From Mycogone perniciosa (Eukaryota > Ascomycota > Sordariomycetes > Hypocreales > Hypocreaceae): 64,000 nucleotides of DNA. A program made the position numbers and the translations under genes. A model generated the notes under the pieces. It saw only the letters and a program-made list of their open reading frames with translations. It did not search any database and was not told where the DNA came from. This document shows, in pieces, positions 46,166 to 57,784 of this stretch (position 1 is the first letter of the stretch; each line of letters opens with the position of its first letter). The DNA lies in contig JAOALB010000041.1 of the NCBI GenBank assembly GCA_025331125.1, positions 1 to 64,000 on the forward strand, in the 5' to 3' direction.

Positions 46166-46275
46166 GAATCCGAAAGATGAAGAAGAAATGATAAAAGAGA
46201 TTTCTCATAAGCTATGGTATCGCTATTCACTCGTATCACATTGATAGTTCATAACTCGTGTTGGTCAGCACCAAC

Positions 46276-48180
46276 TCAAAGCTTTGGCTGCATCTCCTGA
46301 GACTTCCGATGAAGTTCTCTCAAGTCCTTTCTCAAGATTTTTCCAGCAGGGCTCCTCGGCATGATTTCAATAAAAATAACACCACCTCTTAGGCGCTTGT
46401 AATCAGCAACCTTGGATTGAACGTAGTTCTCAAGGTCGGCCTCAGACACCTTTCCTTTTTGCCCAGGCGCGAGCACCACATACGCAGTTGGCACTTCGGT
46501 GTTTTCACAGTTTGTGCCAATCACAGCTGCATCAGAAACTGCTGGGTGAGATACGAGGAGTCCCTCAAGTTCGGCTGGTGCAACCTGGAGACCTTTGTAC
46601 TTGATCATTTCCTTTACATCCAAAGTTAGATCGATAGTCATAAGAACGGAAGTCTTGGATTTACCTTTTTCCTATCGACGAGGTAAGGCAAGTCGCCTTC
46701 CATTCTGAGAACATCTCCGGTTCGGAACCACCCATCAGCAGTAAAGGCCGCTTTGTTTGCTTCAGGGTTGTTGTGATAGCCCTTTGTGATCTGGGGCCCT
46801 TTCAAGAGTGCCTCACCTTCTTGCCCAAGTTCAACGTCGTGACCATTATGATCTACCAACCTGATGGGGGAATTAGTTAGCTAATTTCACGCTGTTTATA
46901 ATAGAATACCTACCTCATGGTTATATTCGGCATCAGCGGACTCAAGCTGCCCACAGTATCGTAACGACCCGGCGGAGTATGTGTTACGGCCCCGGTGGTC
47001 TCACTCAGGCCCCAGACCTGGGTCAAATGGCCCATGAGCTTGCTGCTTGCCGCTTTCTGCAACTCGCCGCTCAATGGTGCCGCACCAGAATAAGCAGTTT
47101 GAACATGCTTGAACTGAGCCTTGACGGCCGGGTGCTTCGCGATGGCCATGTAGATTGGGGGTACAGTGAACACATGGGTCAGTTTAAGCTCCGCAAAGTA
47201 TCGGGTAAATTCATCAAAATTAAAGGAAGGCATCCAGTATACTATGCCGCCATTGAAAAAAGGAGTGACAAAATAGCCAAGAAGGCCGGCGATATGGGCT
47301 GTACGCAAGTGGCCGAGGGACCTCTGGTCGGACGTAATTCCCAATCTTTTCCGTGCTGCACGGTTGGTAACGGCTATGGTGTAGCATTCAGACACGAGAT
47401 TGGTGTGAGAGAGAAGAACTCCTACACGCACGCGTCAATATGAGGCGTTCCAAGCATGAAATATCCGTGGGAATATGGTATTACATACCCTTTGGCAACC
47501 CCGTTGTGCCGGAGGAATACAGGAGGCAAATTTTACTGTATTCCAGCTCCTTCGGATCGGTGATGCGTCTCCAATCTAGTGATCCGCAAAAGTCGCAGTG
47601 AACCGAACCATCAACACTGCATAATTCGATGCTTGGATGTGACTTCAAGATTAGGACGTTCCTATCGGGCAAACCCGCATTGCGAGCGGCACCCAAGGCT
47701 AGATGCTCAAGACCCTCGCTGCAGACAATAACCTTAGAAGGCCCATCTTTCACCTGTCTCGTAAGATCAGTCACGGTGGCCAGAGGCGAGGCAGACGAGT
47801 AGATGCCCTCTGCAGCGATAACACCGTGGAATAGGCTGGCCAGAGCAGACTGGCCAGCGGATACAGCAAGCACCACATCTTTTCCCGGTCCTGATTTTCC
47901 TATGCCATATTGATGGCGGAGGAAATGGGCAAATTGCTTAGTGAGCTTGCGAGCGTGCGCCTTAGTGATGACCTTTGTGGGGTCTCTGGCCTCAGCGTGG
48001 AGAGGTGTATCCTCTTTGGCTTCACACTCGTTGAAATCTGGAGCAGCAGTGCGAAGTCAGTTTCTTAAGGGAACGAGGTCTTCATGATTGTCAAAACATC
48101 AAGAGCGGCGACTTACCAAAGAGAAACGTGAGGAGATCCAGGTGCGGAAGAGGATATTCGTTTCCATCATTGTATATCAT
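46276..48180 (-). CDS. 4-coumarate-CoA ligase-like acyl-CoA synthetase
   Basis: Model complement(join(46276..46611, 46665..46860, 46914..47421, 47489..48037, 48117..48180)), 550 aa, four introns. ANL-superfamily motifs in order: A3 LLYSSGTTGLPKG, A5-like VWGLSETTGAV, A7 WFRTGDVLR, A8 region DRKKEMIKYKGLQVAPAELEG (formed across the last intron), and A10 Lys in SPAGKILRKDL. It ends in PKL, a variant of the peroxisomal PTS1 tripeptide. The family adenylates carboxylates and transfers them to CoA. Within the cluster it may activate an aromatic acid or a dicarboxylate; peroxisomal location is inferred from the tail. Its 3' end is 110 bp from that of the hydrolase. Confidence 0.9.
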
Positions 48181-48732
48181 GGCTAATAATGAGGATTTCT
48201 TGCCAATACTATGGTTAAAGTATAAAAGGGGTACAATGTTTTTCTGAAGTCTCCTGCAGCTTTCTATTCCTGTTGACGATCTGAGTTATTCCTGGAAGAG
48301 GTCGTGCACTCGCACACCGAGTCGGATATTGGTGGGGTTAAGGCCTAAGGACTTGTATGTAAATAGGTATCATTCGTAACTCGGCAAATCGGCAGTGACA
48401 GCTCGTCAATGATACGGTCATAATCCGGTGGCGCTGAGCTGGACGCCACCACAAGCAGTTGATGCGGTGACGGTAATACTAAGTACTACTCGTACGAAGC
48501 ACCTAATAAGGTAGTACCAGTAAAAGTTTATGGAGAACGGGGGAAAGCTCGGGATTAAAGTCATAAGCTAGCAATCATTGGGTGGTCTATCCTGTATACT
48601 ATCTGTATCTAGTACCCGATGCTGGGCTAACGTCTTTTCACAGAAGCAGGATGCATGAGTATGGCGTCTTCTTGATTCCCTCGTGCTACGAAAAGAACAG
48701 CCAACCAAACAGAACGAAACCACTCCACAATC
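48181..48732. other. Intergenic spacer / ligase promoter
   Basis: About 550 bp with a TATA-like TTTTATACTT roughly 50 bp before the ligase ATG. Nothing else recognised. Confidence 0.45.
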
Positions 48733-50082
48733 TTAATCCTTGCTGAGCACAGCAGCCCTATTCTCCAGCTTAAAGTGCTGAAGCACTCCCTGGCAGGGCG
48801 GCCCCTTGCAAACCGTAATCGTCCTCTGCGAAAGATTGTAAATGACAAACGCAACAGTCATGCTTAGCTTCGAAGTATACCCCGTGAGCGTCGGACTTGG
48901 GGAGTTCTCCTGATTCAGGTTGGGATGGTTACAGAGACTCTCCGGATAAGCCAGATGGTCCGAAAACGCTGTCTTGATGAGCTCAGGGGTCAATCTGCCA
49001 TTGCAATATGGTCGGGTGCGCCTCTCAGCCTGCCAGAATCGATACCAGGTGCTCCCACCAGTGCTTCTGTCAAAGACATCACCGCGTCCGTGGAATTCTG
49101 GACTCAAGAAGTGGTTGCTATGGATGACGTAGTTGTCATCAATGCGACCGTAAAACTTGTACGTGCGATCTGGCGTGCATTCTAGGGCCATGGCAAATCC
49201 ATCCCCTGTCGAAACGTGTATGTTGCCTGAGACATGGCGCGGAAAGGCGTGCACAGCAACAAGGCCTTCGGCGTAGTTGGCGTACTCTAGGAACACACGC
49301 CGGGCTAATGATAGAGGGATGGCGAGTTTCGGTTCCACATCCTGGTGGATGCCATCTTGATCGGTGTACGAGATGGGCACGTAGTCAGTGCTGCACAGTA
49401 ACGAATTCGCCGTCACCGACAGGCCAGCTGAATTCATACCACTGCGAATTAGCTGGCCGGCCTCCGTCAAGATGAACATAGAGGGACGGTGCTCAGATGG
49501 GTGCGGGTGAACCTCGAGGTAGACAACCAGGTCGTTGTTGTACAGATGATTAGACATATCCCAGTTGTGGACAGCCAGGGCTTCGCCAGATTCAGTCGCC
49601 TCTGGGGAGAAGAACCCGCTCGTGCATTCATCAGCCGGTTCATCAACCTTTCCTTCCCTCATGTTCTGTGGAGTTGTTCCTCCATTTTGGAGTTGATACA
49701 TGCATCGTGCCAAGTCATACCTGGCATTGAGCATGATGATCTCCTGAACTGGAACACCAGCACCGTCTGCAATGCCACGGATCTCGTCGAGACCAGTTGA
49801 GTAGAACTTCTCAAGAGCAGGCATGTAAATAGTGTCAATTATCCGTGAGGAGATAGACCTTCGATCGATTAGTCTATAAGCACATGGTCTTGCCAAAATT
49901 GCGATTGAGGATCATTCCTACCAGTCAGGAAGTTTGCCAGGAGACTTGTAGTAGGCGATGTTTGTGTGAACCTTGTCACGAAGTTGAGTCCCATGGGAGA
50001 AACCTCGATCGTATGGCATCCCTTCAACAACAATGTGTTGATAATGCACGGGCTGGCTGCTGGACTCTTGAGCGGACTGCAT
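48733..50082 (-). CDS. Peptidase C45 / IAT-like acyltransferase
   Basis: Model complement(join(48733..49858, 49922..50082)), 428 aa. The intron (GTAGGA...GAAG, CTAAT branch) was placed to avoid a stop and restores LPDW-SISSRIIDTIYMP. The N-terminus IVVEGMPYDRGFSHGTQLRDKV is the typical C45 start. The N-terminal-nucleophile Cys lies in ADECTSGFF (~Cys132), followed by AVHNWDMS and later SAGLSVTANSL and IHSNHFLSPE motifs of the acyl-CoA:6-APA acyltransferase family. Members self-cleave before Cys and transfer acyl groups to amines or hydrolyse amides. No other beta-lactam genes are nearby, so penicillin chemistry is not indicated; an acyl-CoA from the neighbouring ligase is a conceivable donor. 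Confidence 0.9.
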
Positions 50083-50391
50083 GGCGGTCGTGGTAATAGT
50101 GTATGAATTGGATGGCTGGGGTACAAGTTGCAAGTTACGCTATCGAAGTAAGATGATATCGTCGTTTGGATGAAGATGGGAGGAGGCTCTTTATAATTCT
50201 CAGCTGCTATGTCCAAGTCGTCGGTGTGGCGTGCCGTACGCATGCATGTCCCAAAAAGGAGGACTCGGCGAGACGAAGCAAAGCAGCGACTTCGCCACGA
50301 TATCCCACCAATTCAGTATTGTTGGGCCATCCAGAATTAACCGATTTCGGCTCAAAAGGCGACAAATATTCCAAACCCTTCTTGAAGTAGT
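50083..50391. other. Intergenic spacer
   Basis: About 310 bp between the acyltransferase ATG and the stop of the second regulator. No feature recognised. Confidence 0.4.
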
Positions 50392-52231
50392 TCACATGAC
50401 AAACCCATCACCCAAACTTCTAGCCACGGCTGCAAGATCAACTCGTCGTTGGCACCGCTCCTCGTGAGCAAGGATATTCTCAACAAACACGCATGAGTTG
50501 GCATATTGCTTCCCTGCATGGGCATAATCACGGATTCTTTGCACTGCCCATCCACGATATATCGAATCTTTCGCCTCGACCGCTGCAAAAACAAGTGGCC
50601 AGGGCCAGACTTTGGTTGTAGGCGGTTCTGTTCGCGGACGCCTCAGCGCCTGATAGTACCTGTCCGTCGTTTTTATGATGCTAATTGCATGGTCATTGGC
50701 AGAATACATCGGCGCCTCGGGCTCAAACGCTCGTGAATAATAAATCTCCACGGCGTGGTACAAGGCCGAAGTCGTGAAGAATATGGACAAAATGTTGTCT
50801 TCAGCCGCCTTGGACTCGGATGTGCCATTAAGGGTCTGAATGCCTCTTAGTATCGTATCCATATCACCGAAAGCTATGCCTGTTTTTGCAAATACTGCCA
50901 CTTACCTTCTTGATCTCATCAAGTGAGCCTCTGGTATCTGATCGGATTGCCAGATCACTCGAGTCGCAGTAGAATCGAGAGATACGATCAAAAGGAGTGA
51001 CCAGCCTGCATGTTATCGTGTAAAACGGGAAATGCGCCTGGTCTCGCTGTCGTTCTTCTCGCGGATAAAGTTTCTTGTACTCCCTCAGTAGAAAGTCCTC
51101 CGAGTCGTGCAAGGCAGCCATCATTCCCCTTTCGCCCCCCACAGCTTGTATGACACCGCCATGTCCTTTCCCAAAGGCAGATACACGTGCATCGAGAAAG
51201 CAAAACCGTGTGGCGATTTTGATGAAGACGGAATCCGGCCCTTCAAGTGGGCGAGCACGCAAAATGCTAGCTTCGAGCTCAAGCAGATTGCGAAGATTTT
51301 TGGACCGCGATAATATCAGATCTGTAGATGCCAGAAAATAAAGAGACACTGCAATTGCGTCGAGATCGTCTTGGTTGGTGTTGGTAACCAAGAATTCCGG
51401 CGTCTCGAGATTGGGCTGGCCCGTTACATCAATGTTGAATAGCTTCTTGAACTCAACGGCGCATTTTTCGTAATTTGACATGGAGTTTGCCGGTGAATCC
51501 AAGTGTTCTTGGCAGAGCAAATGAGCAGATGTCCAAGCATAGATGGAGGAAACGACAAATGGGTGTTTTGAGCTGAACCGATTAAAGAAATATGTGTGGA
51601 AGTTCCACCCCGGGTTCTTGGAGCTATACATTGATGTGAGGTTCCGCGTATAATGTTGAGCCAACAGGTGGTCTGAGACAGTGGACTCAGGACTTGAGGA
51701 TGATTGATCGACTTCTACAGACTGTACATTTGTCCAGTCGGGGACGGTTAAATGTATGGGTTCGTCAACATCCAGAATAGGCGACAAGTTCGTTAGAAAT
51801 ACCCCTTGTTCCTCGGCCTCAGTCCACTGAAGAGAGTTCTGTAGCGACAAGTCCCAGAGCTGATCATGGTTCAAGTGGTGATCAAACGGCATATCCATTG
51901 GTGCAGTAAGTGTATCCTCAAGGGTAGAGAAAGGCATATTATCGATTGGGACGAAGTTCATGTTGCTCGCCTCGAGAGTAATGGCATCTCTCCATCTTGG
52001 ACTAGAGGAAGATGCCTGCGAATCCTTACGTCGTTTGTCCACTTTCATTGGTCTCTTTCCAGTGCGAGAGGAGGATTTGCTCATCACGTTCTGTGTTTCA
52101 TCGCGAAACTCGAATTTTGGAGGTTCTGGGTCATAGACACACTTGAGGTGTGAGCGCTTGCACTGGAAACATCGCGGTTTGGTGGCATCGCAGTCGCGTT
52201 TGCGCTGAACACATGTTGCACAAGCTGGCAT
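50392..52231 (-). CDS. Zn2Cys6 transcription factor 2
   Basis: Model complement(join(50392..50835, 50906..52231)), 589 aa. The ATG at 52231 is followed at once by the binuclear zinc cluster (CATCVQRKRDCDATKPRCFQ, then CKRSHLKC; Cys4-Cys31). The rest resembles the fungal-specific TF family with a variable linker and helical C-terminal region (HTYFFNRFSSKHPFVVSSIY; LLELEASILRARPLEG; FLLREYKKLYPREERQRDQA). The intron begins GTAAGT at 50905; the acceptor at 50836 was chosen for a CTAAG branch and length (70 nt), and a nearer acceptor would make a 26-nt intron. It marks the right end of the putative cluster. Confidence 0.87.
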
Positions 52232-52854
52232 TATGATTAAACACTGAAGCTTTAGGGAGTAAATTAATGATGCAAGGGGGAAAAACACAAATCGAGGTGA
52301 TGGGATGGATGATGGTGGGGATATCGAAAGGGTGTGGATTGCGCCACAATTAAATGCCTTGTGAGGGAGCCCGTCAATTCCACCTTGATAGGCTCCTATC
52401 TACGAAGTATTAATGAAGAGAAAGTACTTTGGGATGCCTCTGTTTCTACATACGTATTTCTGAAAGGCTATCTACCATTGCGATTGGTCCTGGAGGACAC
52501 CATCAACAAATAAAACTTCCACACAAGCAAAGTCTTTTCACTTCCAATGTTCAAATCCGAGTGCCAGAAAACCATCGATAGAGTGACGTACCTGTTAACA
52601 ACTCCCACAAAATCACACTCATCTTATTTAGTACATCGAGTCGAAGCCTAGAGCTGAGGCGGCTGAAGATCGCGAATTTGGCCTAATTAGGAAAACCCGC
52701 TCGCATGGTCCAGCTCGCCGTTTTTGGCCTCTTCAGCGAGGGATCTCAAGGTGGCGACATTGTTCTCATGTTAGATGTGCGATACCCTAGATAAAGATAA
52801 TTAGTTGGCCTCCCGTCATCTGAACCCGCTACAATGGCTTATCAAAGTCATTCA
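52232..52854. other. Intergenic spacer
   Basis: About 620 bp between the regulator and tRNA-Asp. No gene or repeat recognised. Confidence 0.45.
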
Positions 52855-52926
52855 TCTTCCGTAGTATAGTGGTCAGTATGCAAGCTTGTCACGCTTGAGA
52901 CCCGGGTTCAATTCCCGGCGGGAGAG
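52855..52926 (+). tRNA. tRNA-Asp (anticodon GUC)
   Basis: A 72-nt cloverleaf. The acceptor TCTTCCG pairs with CGGGAGA, the anticodon stem CAAGC/GCTTG carries loop TTGTCAC (anticodon GTC), and the T arm is CCGGG-TTCAATT-CCCGG. No intron. A TTTTTTT run follows at ~52943. Confidence 0.93.
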
Positions 52927-53186
52927 CAGCAACCATTCGGTTCTTTTTTTGTGGTTGCTTACATTTTTTGAGCTTCACGCAATACCCATATATTTTTACC
53001 GTGAAACTTTCATTCAAATACATTCAAGCACATTCCAAATAACATGTTAGTAATTACTCTACACCTCTTACAACCATTTAATGCTCATCCCAAAGGCCAC
53101 CAGATATGCTTCGCTGTCTATACTTTATGCTCCCAATCCAATACATGTACACATACTTCAAGTCATGCTTGTCCCCCCCTACTCTT

Positions 53187-56100
53187 TCAAGGTATACTAT
53201 CGCGCCATTTCAGCCTCAGAGCATTCTCCCACTCTCTGAAGCCCTTCACTTGGCCATCGTCCCACAGGATCTCTCCCGCATGCAAAAGCTTATTCAATGG
53301 CGGCACTGTGAACCACTGATGGTCACTTCGACAGACGACATCACTTCTCTTGTCGCTCGTCTTGTTTCCAGCCTGCTTGACGGTACCTTCAAGACACTTC
53401 ATGCAGTACGAATCCAAACAGAATCGGCACATGGCGAAATCCTCCTCCGATGAAATATTATCCAGGCACTGAGCGCAGCTTCGGTTCACTGTTTGGATAT
53501 CTGGAAGCTTTGGTTCAACTCGCGCGTGAACAGGAGACTCCACCGGTGTCCCGATTGCGGCCTTGGAGTTGATCTTTCGCATGGACTGCGCAAGTGCTTG
53601 TGCGTTGGGGATGTCGTCAGCAGCAATGAAAGCTTGCACCAAATTCTCCAGCGCATACTCGTCGTTGCGCGGCTCATCGTCCAGTAAGATATCCAGGCTC
53701 TTGATCACCAACTGTCCAAGAAGACGTTTGGCGTCAGCATCTCTGCCCAGGAGTCGGTAAAATAGCCCCAGATAGATCGATGCGACATTGACATCAGAGC
53801 CAAACATGTTTGCAGGCATGTCCAGGTTCTCGTGCTTGCTCTGCTTCTCTTGAACGCGCTCTAGCTTCTCGATCCATTCCTTTGCTTCAGGCGACTTAAG
53901 ATCCGCTTGTAGAATCTTTTGCTTGTACAGAATTGCCAACTTTTGAAACGAGATAGCGCGTCCATGCCGTGTGGGAACATTGCCCCGAGGCCTGTACTCA
54001 ACTAGCGATATCTGCTCAAAAATTGCAATGCCGCCATCGACATCACGATTATATGCACAGGTCGTGCCGAATGCCAAGCGGAGATATAATACACCCATCA
54101 GGTCGCGAATGGTATTGGCGGCCTCGATGGCCAACTCGAGTTGGTCCAAAAAGAAGTCCACTTTGCCCGTCTTGCTGGCTGCTTTGGGGATCCAGTCCAG
54201 AACTAGAGGCTTGGTGTATTGATCCAAAAGGAGGTCAATCAGGCGGCTTTGACCATTTCTGTTCCCAATGATTTGCAACGACATTTCCTGTAGCAAATTC
54301 ATCGTTTCCTGATGAAGATTTTCATCCGCCAAAATCTCAAAATACCCCGTCTCTGCCTCGAAATATTCTTTCGGGCTTAAATCCACTTCTGTCGCACTTT
54401 TAATGGCTTTGCGGAAGTATTCAAGTGCCTGATCAGCTTTGCCAGTGAGATAGGAGCATTGGGCGATGAGGAGGTAATCCTTATATAGTCGCCACTTGGA
54501 GCTCTTGATAGCAAAGCCTTCCAGGGCACCCTCTTTTAGGCTCTTCTCTTCAATCTCTGCGCATTTAAGGGCTTGCTGTAACGATTCGCTGTAGCGCCCA
54601 TATTTGGAAAGACAGTACGCGACCCGCCCGGCTGTCTGGACACTATTGTGGTCCAATTCGAGAGCTTTGTTGTAATGTGCGAGAGCATTGCTGTGTATGC
54701 CCAGCATCAAATATGTGCTTCCAAGACGCAGATGCCAATGGGCGGTTTCGGGGTAATTGGCCCACGCAATTGCCTTTAACACCCTCTCCTCGACTGGTAT
54801 CTCCAGCCAGTGGGTTCGGGCTTTTGACCAAGCTGTTCCGCTATCCATTAATGCAAAGTTCTGTGAGATTTTGAAGCAAAACAACGTCGGAATGTAATCT
54901 CGGCAGTCTTCGGATAGCCATGCCCTTGCATAACACCGACCAAGGGGCTCAAAAATCCCTAATGCTTTCCCAGTCGATTGTGTGACAAAGTCCCTGGCTT
55001 CTGGCGTAAGGCTAGCAAGAATCTCAGGGTCACTCAGCCATTTGCGGAGACCCTCGATATTAGAATCTGTTAGAACTTCTAGTCCTTCGTTATTCTTCTC
55101 GTACATAACGCTCCAATCCAAGATGATGCTCTCGACAGTCAGCATCCTGAAGATGAGCATAGATAGTTCCTTTTTATCACTGGATGATACCGTCGTAGGG
55201 TCAAGGACAGCTAGATGCTCTTGCCAATACCATGCCGCGTATTGCTTCATAGCTTCCTCGCCATGACCCAGCTTGTGACTTTTAAACCACTCTCTGTCGT
55301 TGAAAATTCTCAGACAAGTCTTGAGAATATGAACACGAGCTGTGACGCTATCGAAACCAATAGCCACACCCTCACTGCTTGGCGCAGTGGCAGAGCCACC
55401 ATCCCGGAAGAATTGCCTGAGTGACGTATGGAAGAAGGTCACGTATGTATTGGTTGGATTCGACCGAAAATCCATGTCGTTCAATGAGTCAAGGATTCCA
55501 GGACTCCGCGCAGGACTAAATTGTCGATTTGGGCTGAGTTGGCCAACAGCCGGGCTTGAGTGCCGGCTTGTTGAGCCACCCTGTCCTGCAGGACTGGTCC
55601 CGCGAGCAGGGCTGCTCGAATCTGATGAACTGACACGTCCACCAGGACTGACGGCCCTTGTCCCATTCCGCTCCCGTACCTTTTTAGTGAAGTCTTTGAC
55701 AAGGTCATCCGTAGTCAAACCATCCTCCCGTTCAAGCTCGAAGAAGCAGGAGAATTGCCCACGCAGCGCCTCTTCAAGACGAAGCGGCGGATCCCCAAAT
55801 TTCAAGATGAGTGCGGCTTCAAGTTGCTCCAAAGTCAACGACTCCTCAGCACAGGAAACCCATTGCAGCATCTCGTTTAGATCCCGAGCTTCTTCTTCGG
55901 AAATCGTAGCGGAGAGATTGGCAAGCGTTTTATTGAGCATACCGTTGATTTCCTTCGGAAATGACTCAAGACTCTTGAGTATCGAACTCGGGTGCCGCTT
56001 GCTGTTGATCTCGGTCAACATGAATTTGGCCAAGATAAATAGCCCATCAGCCTGTTTCGTCATTGCCTCAATGACCTGATTCTTGAACTCGTTAGTAGAA

Positions 56101-57784
56101 CGGCTTAGGATTCTGGAATTGCGCACGCCATCGGCGATAAAAGCATTCACGTCCGCTGCGCTGCGATCTGGGGTCACATAGATTGTTGTCAAGACTTGGC
56201 CACGGGCGTTTGGATCTAATGCGGATGAGATTGTTTCAGAAAAGTAAGATCTCCCAACCAAGGCAAATTGCAGTTTCAGTGGAGATGCATCCACTGGAGC
56301 CAGAAGGAATAGAAGCTGTTCGATACCCTCTTGTTCCGCTTCGTCAATACCATCGAGGAAGATATAGACAGATTTATCACGCTGATCGTCCGAGAATGGC
56401 TGAACGAATAATCTCCGGAAGGCACTGGCTATTGTCTTGATGTCGTCGCTGCTGTGCAGTTGGCGCATAAGTTGTTCGGCGTAATAAGCGTCGCTTTCGC
56501 TCAGTTGGTAAGCAATATCTCGCAGTGCTTGGAGTACAGATCTCGTTTCCGGGTCATTGTCGCGAAAGAAGAAGTATGCTATCTGCGAGAGGTTTTCGAT
56601 ACCCCAAGCAATGGCCCGTGTCGTCAAGAACGATTTACCGGTACCTGTGAGGAGTTGTCGGTTAGTTTGAACTGCGAGACTGTTGGGGGGGTTAGTCTCG
56701 GGATTTCATACCAGGACCACCACACATCCATAAATGACGAGTCTCGCCGCCGATCCAGGACTTCCAGCCATCATCTTCGAGAATCCATTCTCCAGTTCCC
56801 TGTAGTCGATATCTACTGAATCCCGTGTAATAGTCTTCAGCATAAGGCGTAGGCTCAAGGATTTCTTTGAGCTTGTCTCGGTGAGAAAAGCCCATTACTT
56901 GCTGTTGCCCGAGTTTCATTTCTTGGATGTTTTGGCTCATCTGTGTCACGATACTCTCCACCCTGTCCGTCTTCACGTTGAGTTGAGCGACGCCACCATA
57001 GGCCTCTGCCAGAACCTGGCGCTCCTCTCCAAGCGTCAGGGCCTTGAGCTTCTCAAGCGCAGGCTGAGCAGGGCTCTCGGATCCAACAAGCCTCAAGAGG
57101 TAGCTTTTGAAACGGCCTCGGCGGGCAGATTGCACAGAAATAACTAGCACTTCAAACAAGGCAGCTAGAATGGATACCAACTTGTCGCGCAGTTCAAGTG
57201 TCATCTCGTGCTTGACATAGACATTCAAACGAGATGTAAAGTCCTGAAGAAGCAGGTCAGTCCCGCTTGTGGAGATGGATAAGAGGACCTCGAGAAAGCT
57301 ATACCTTTAGCTGATCAAAGAGCTCGAGTATCGAGTCGTACATGGACGAAACGTCGCGTGCAGCATTGACTAGGTAAAGGACGGCGCCGTAGATACCTTC
57401 GGCAGGCTGAAAAACATCTTTGGCGGCGCCAGCAATGATCCCCCCAATCACCTCAACCGGTGTTAGTGCTGCCGAAATGGCACTGAAGATGTTCTGTCGT
57501 CTTGCACGGAATTGGGCAAACTTGTCGTTTTGGAGGTCAAGCTGCTTTTTCAGATCGTCTACCGACTTCATCGGCGGGTTTAAAAAGTCCAGCAGAGTCG
57601 CCCCTTTGCCAGGCGAGTCGGCATAACGCACCGCGGCATCGGCGAGAATGGCCGCAAACTGAGCCTCCATGGGCAGCGGTTTCTTCTCTATGTCGCCCAT
57701 CTTCTCGATGCCTTTGATTCCACCATGATCTAGTGCGTGCGGAGAGCCAAAGTAGCGTAGATATAGAGCGAGAGTCGGAGTCAT
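53187..57784 (-). CDS. STAND NLR: Goodbye-like domain, NACHT, TPR, C-terminal zinc-finger-like module
   Basis: Model complement(join(53187..56644, 56712..57243, 57305..57784)), 1489 aa, two introns. Residues ~15-180 resemble the fungal STAND N-terminal Goodbye domain (FAAILADAAVRYADSPGKG..., then a hydrophobic SAISAALTPVEVIGGIIAGA segment). The NACHT NTPase has Walker A GGPGTGKS (~335-342, formed across intron 2) and Walker B VYIFLDGIDEAE (~431-442), then winged-helix-like sequence (LQWVSCAEESLTLEQLEAAL). A Ser/Pro-rich linker with SPAR repeats is at ~660-715. TPR-like helices follow from ~960 (LGIHSNALAHYNKALELDHN; KADQALEYFRKAIKSA). The C-terminal ~100 residues carry CAQC...CRFCLDSYCMKC...CRSDH, a RING/ZZ-like metal-binding pattern. 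Fungal NLRs act in non-self recognition and regulated cell death. The frame is intact. Confidence 0.9.

Noticed and set aside
48733..50082. Penicillin biosynthesis gene
   Set aside because: The C45 family is broad and no ACV synthetase or isopenicillin N synthase is present in the window.
55342..56079. 245-codon plus-strand frame inside the NLR gene
   Set aside because: Antisense shadow rich in Ser/Arg; the minus strand has NACHT continuity through it.
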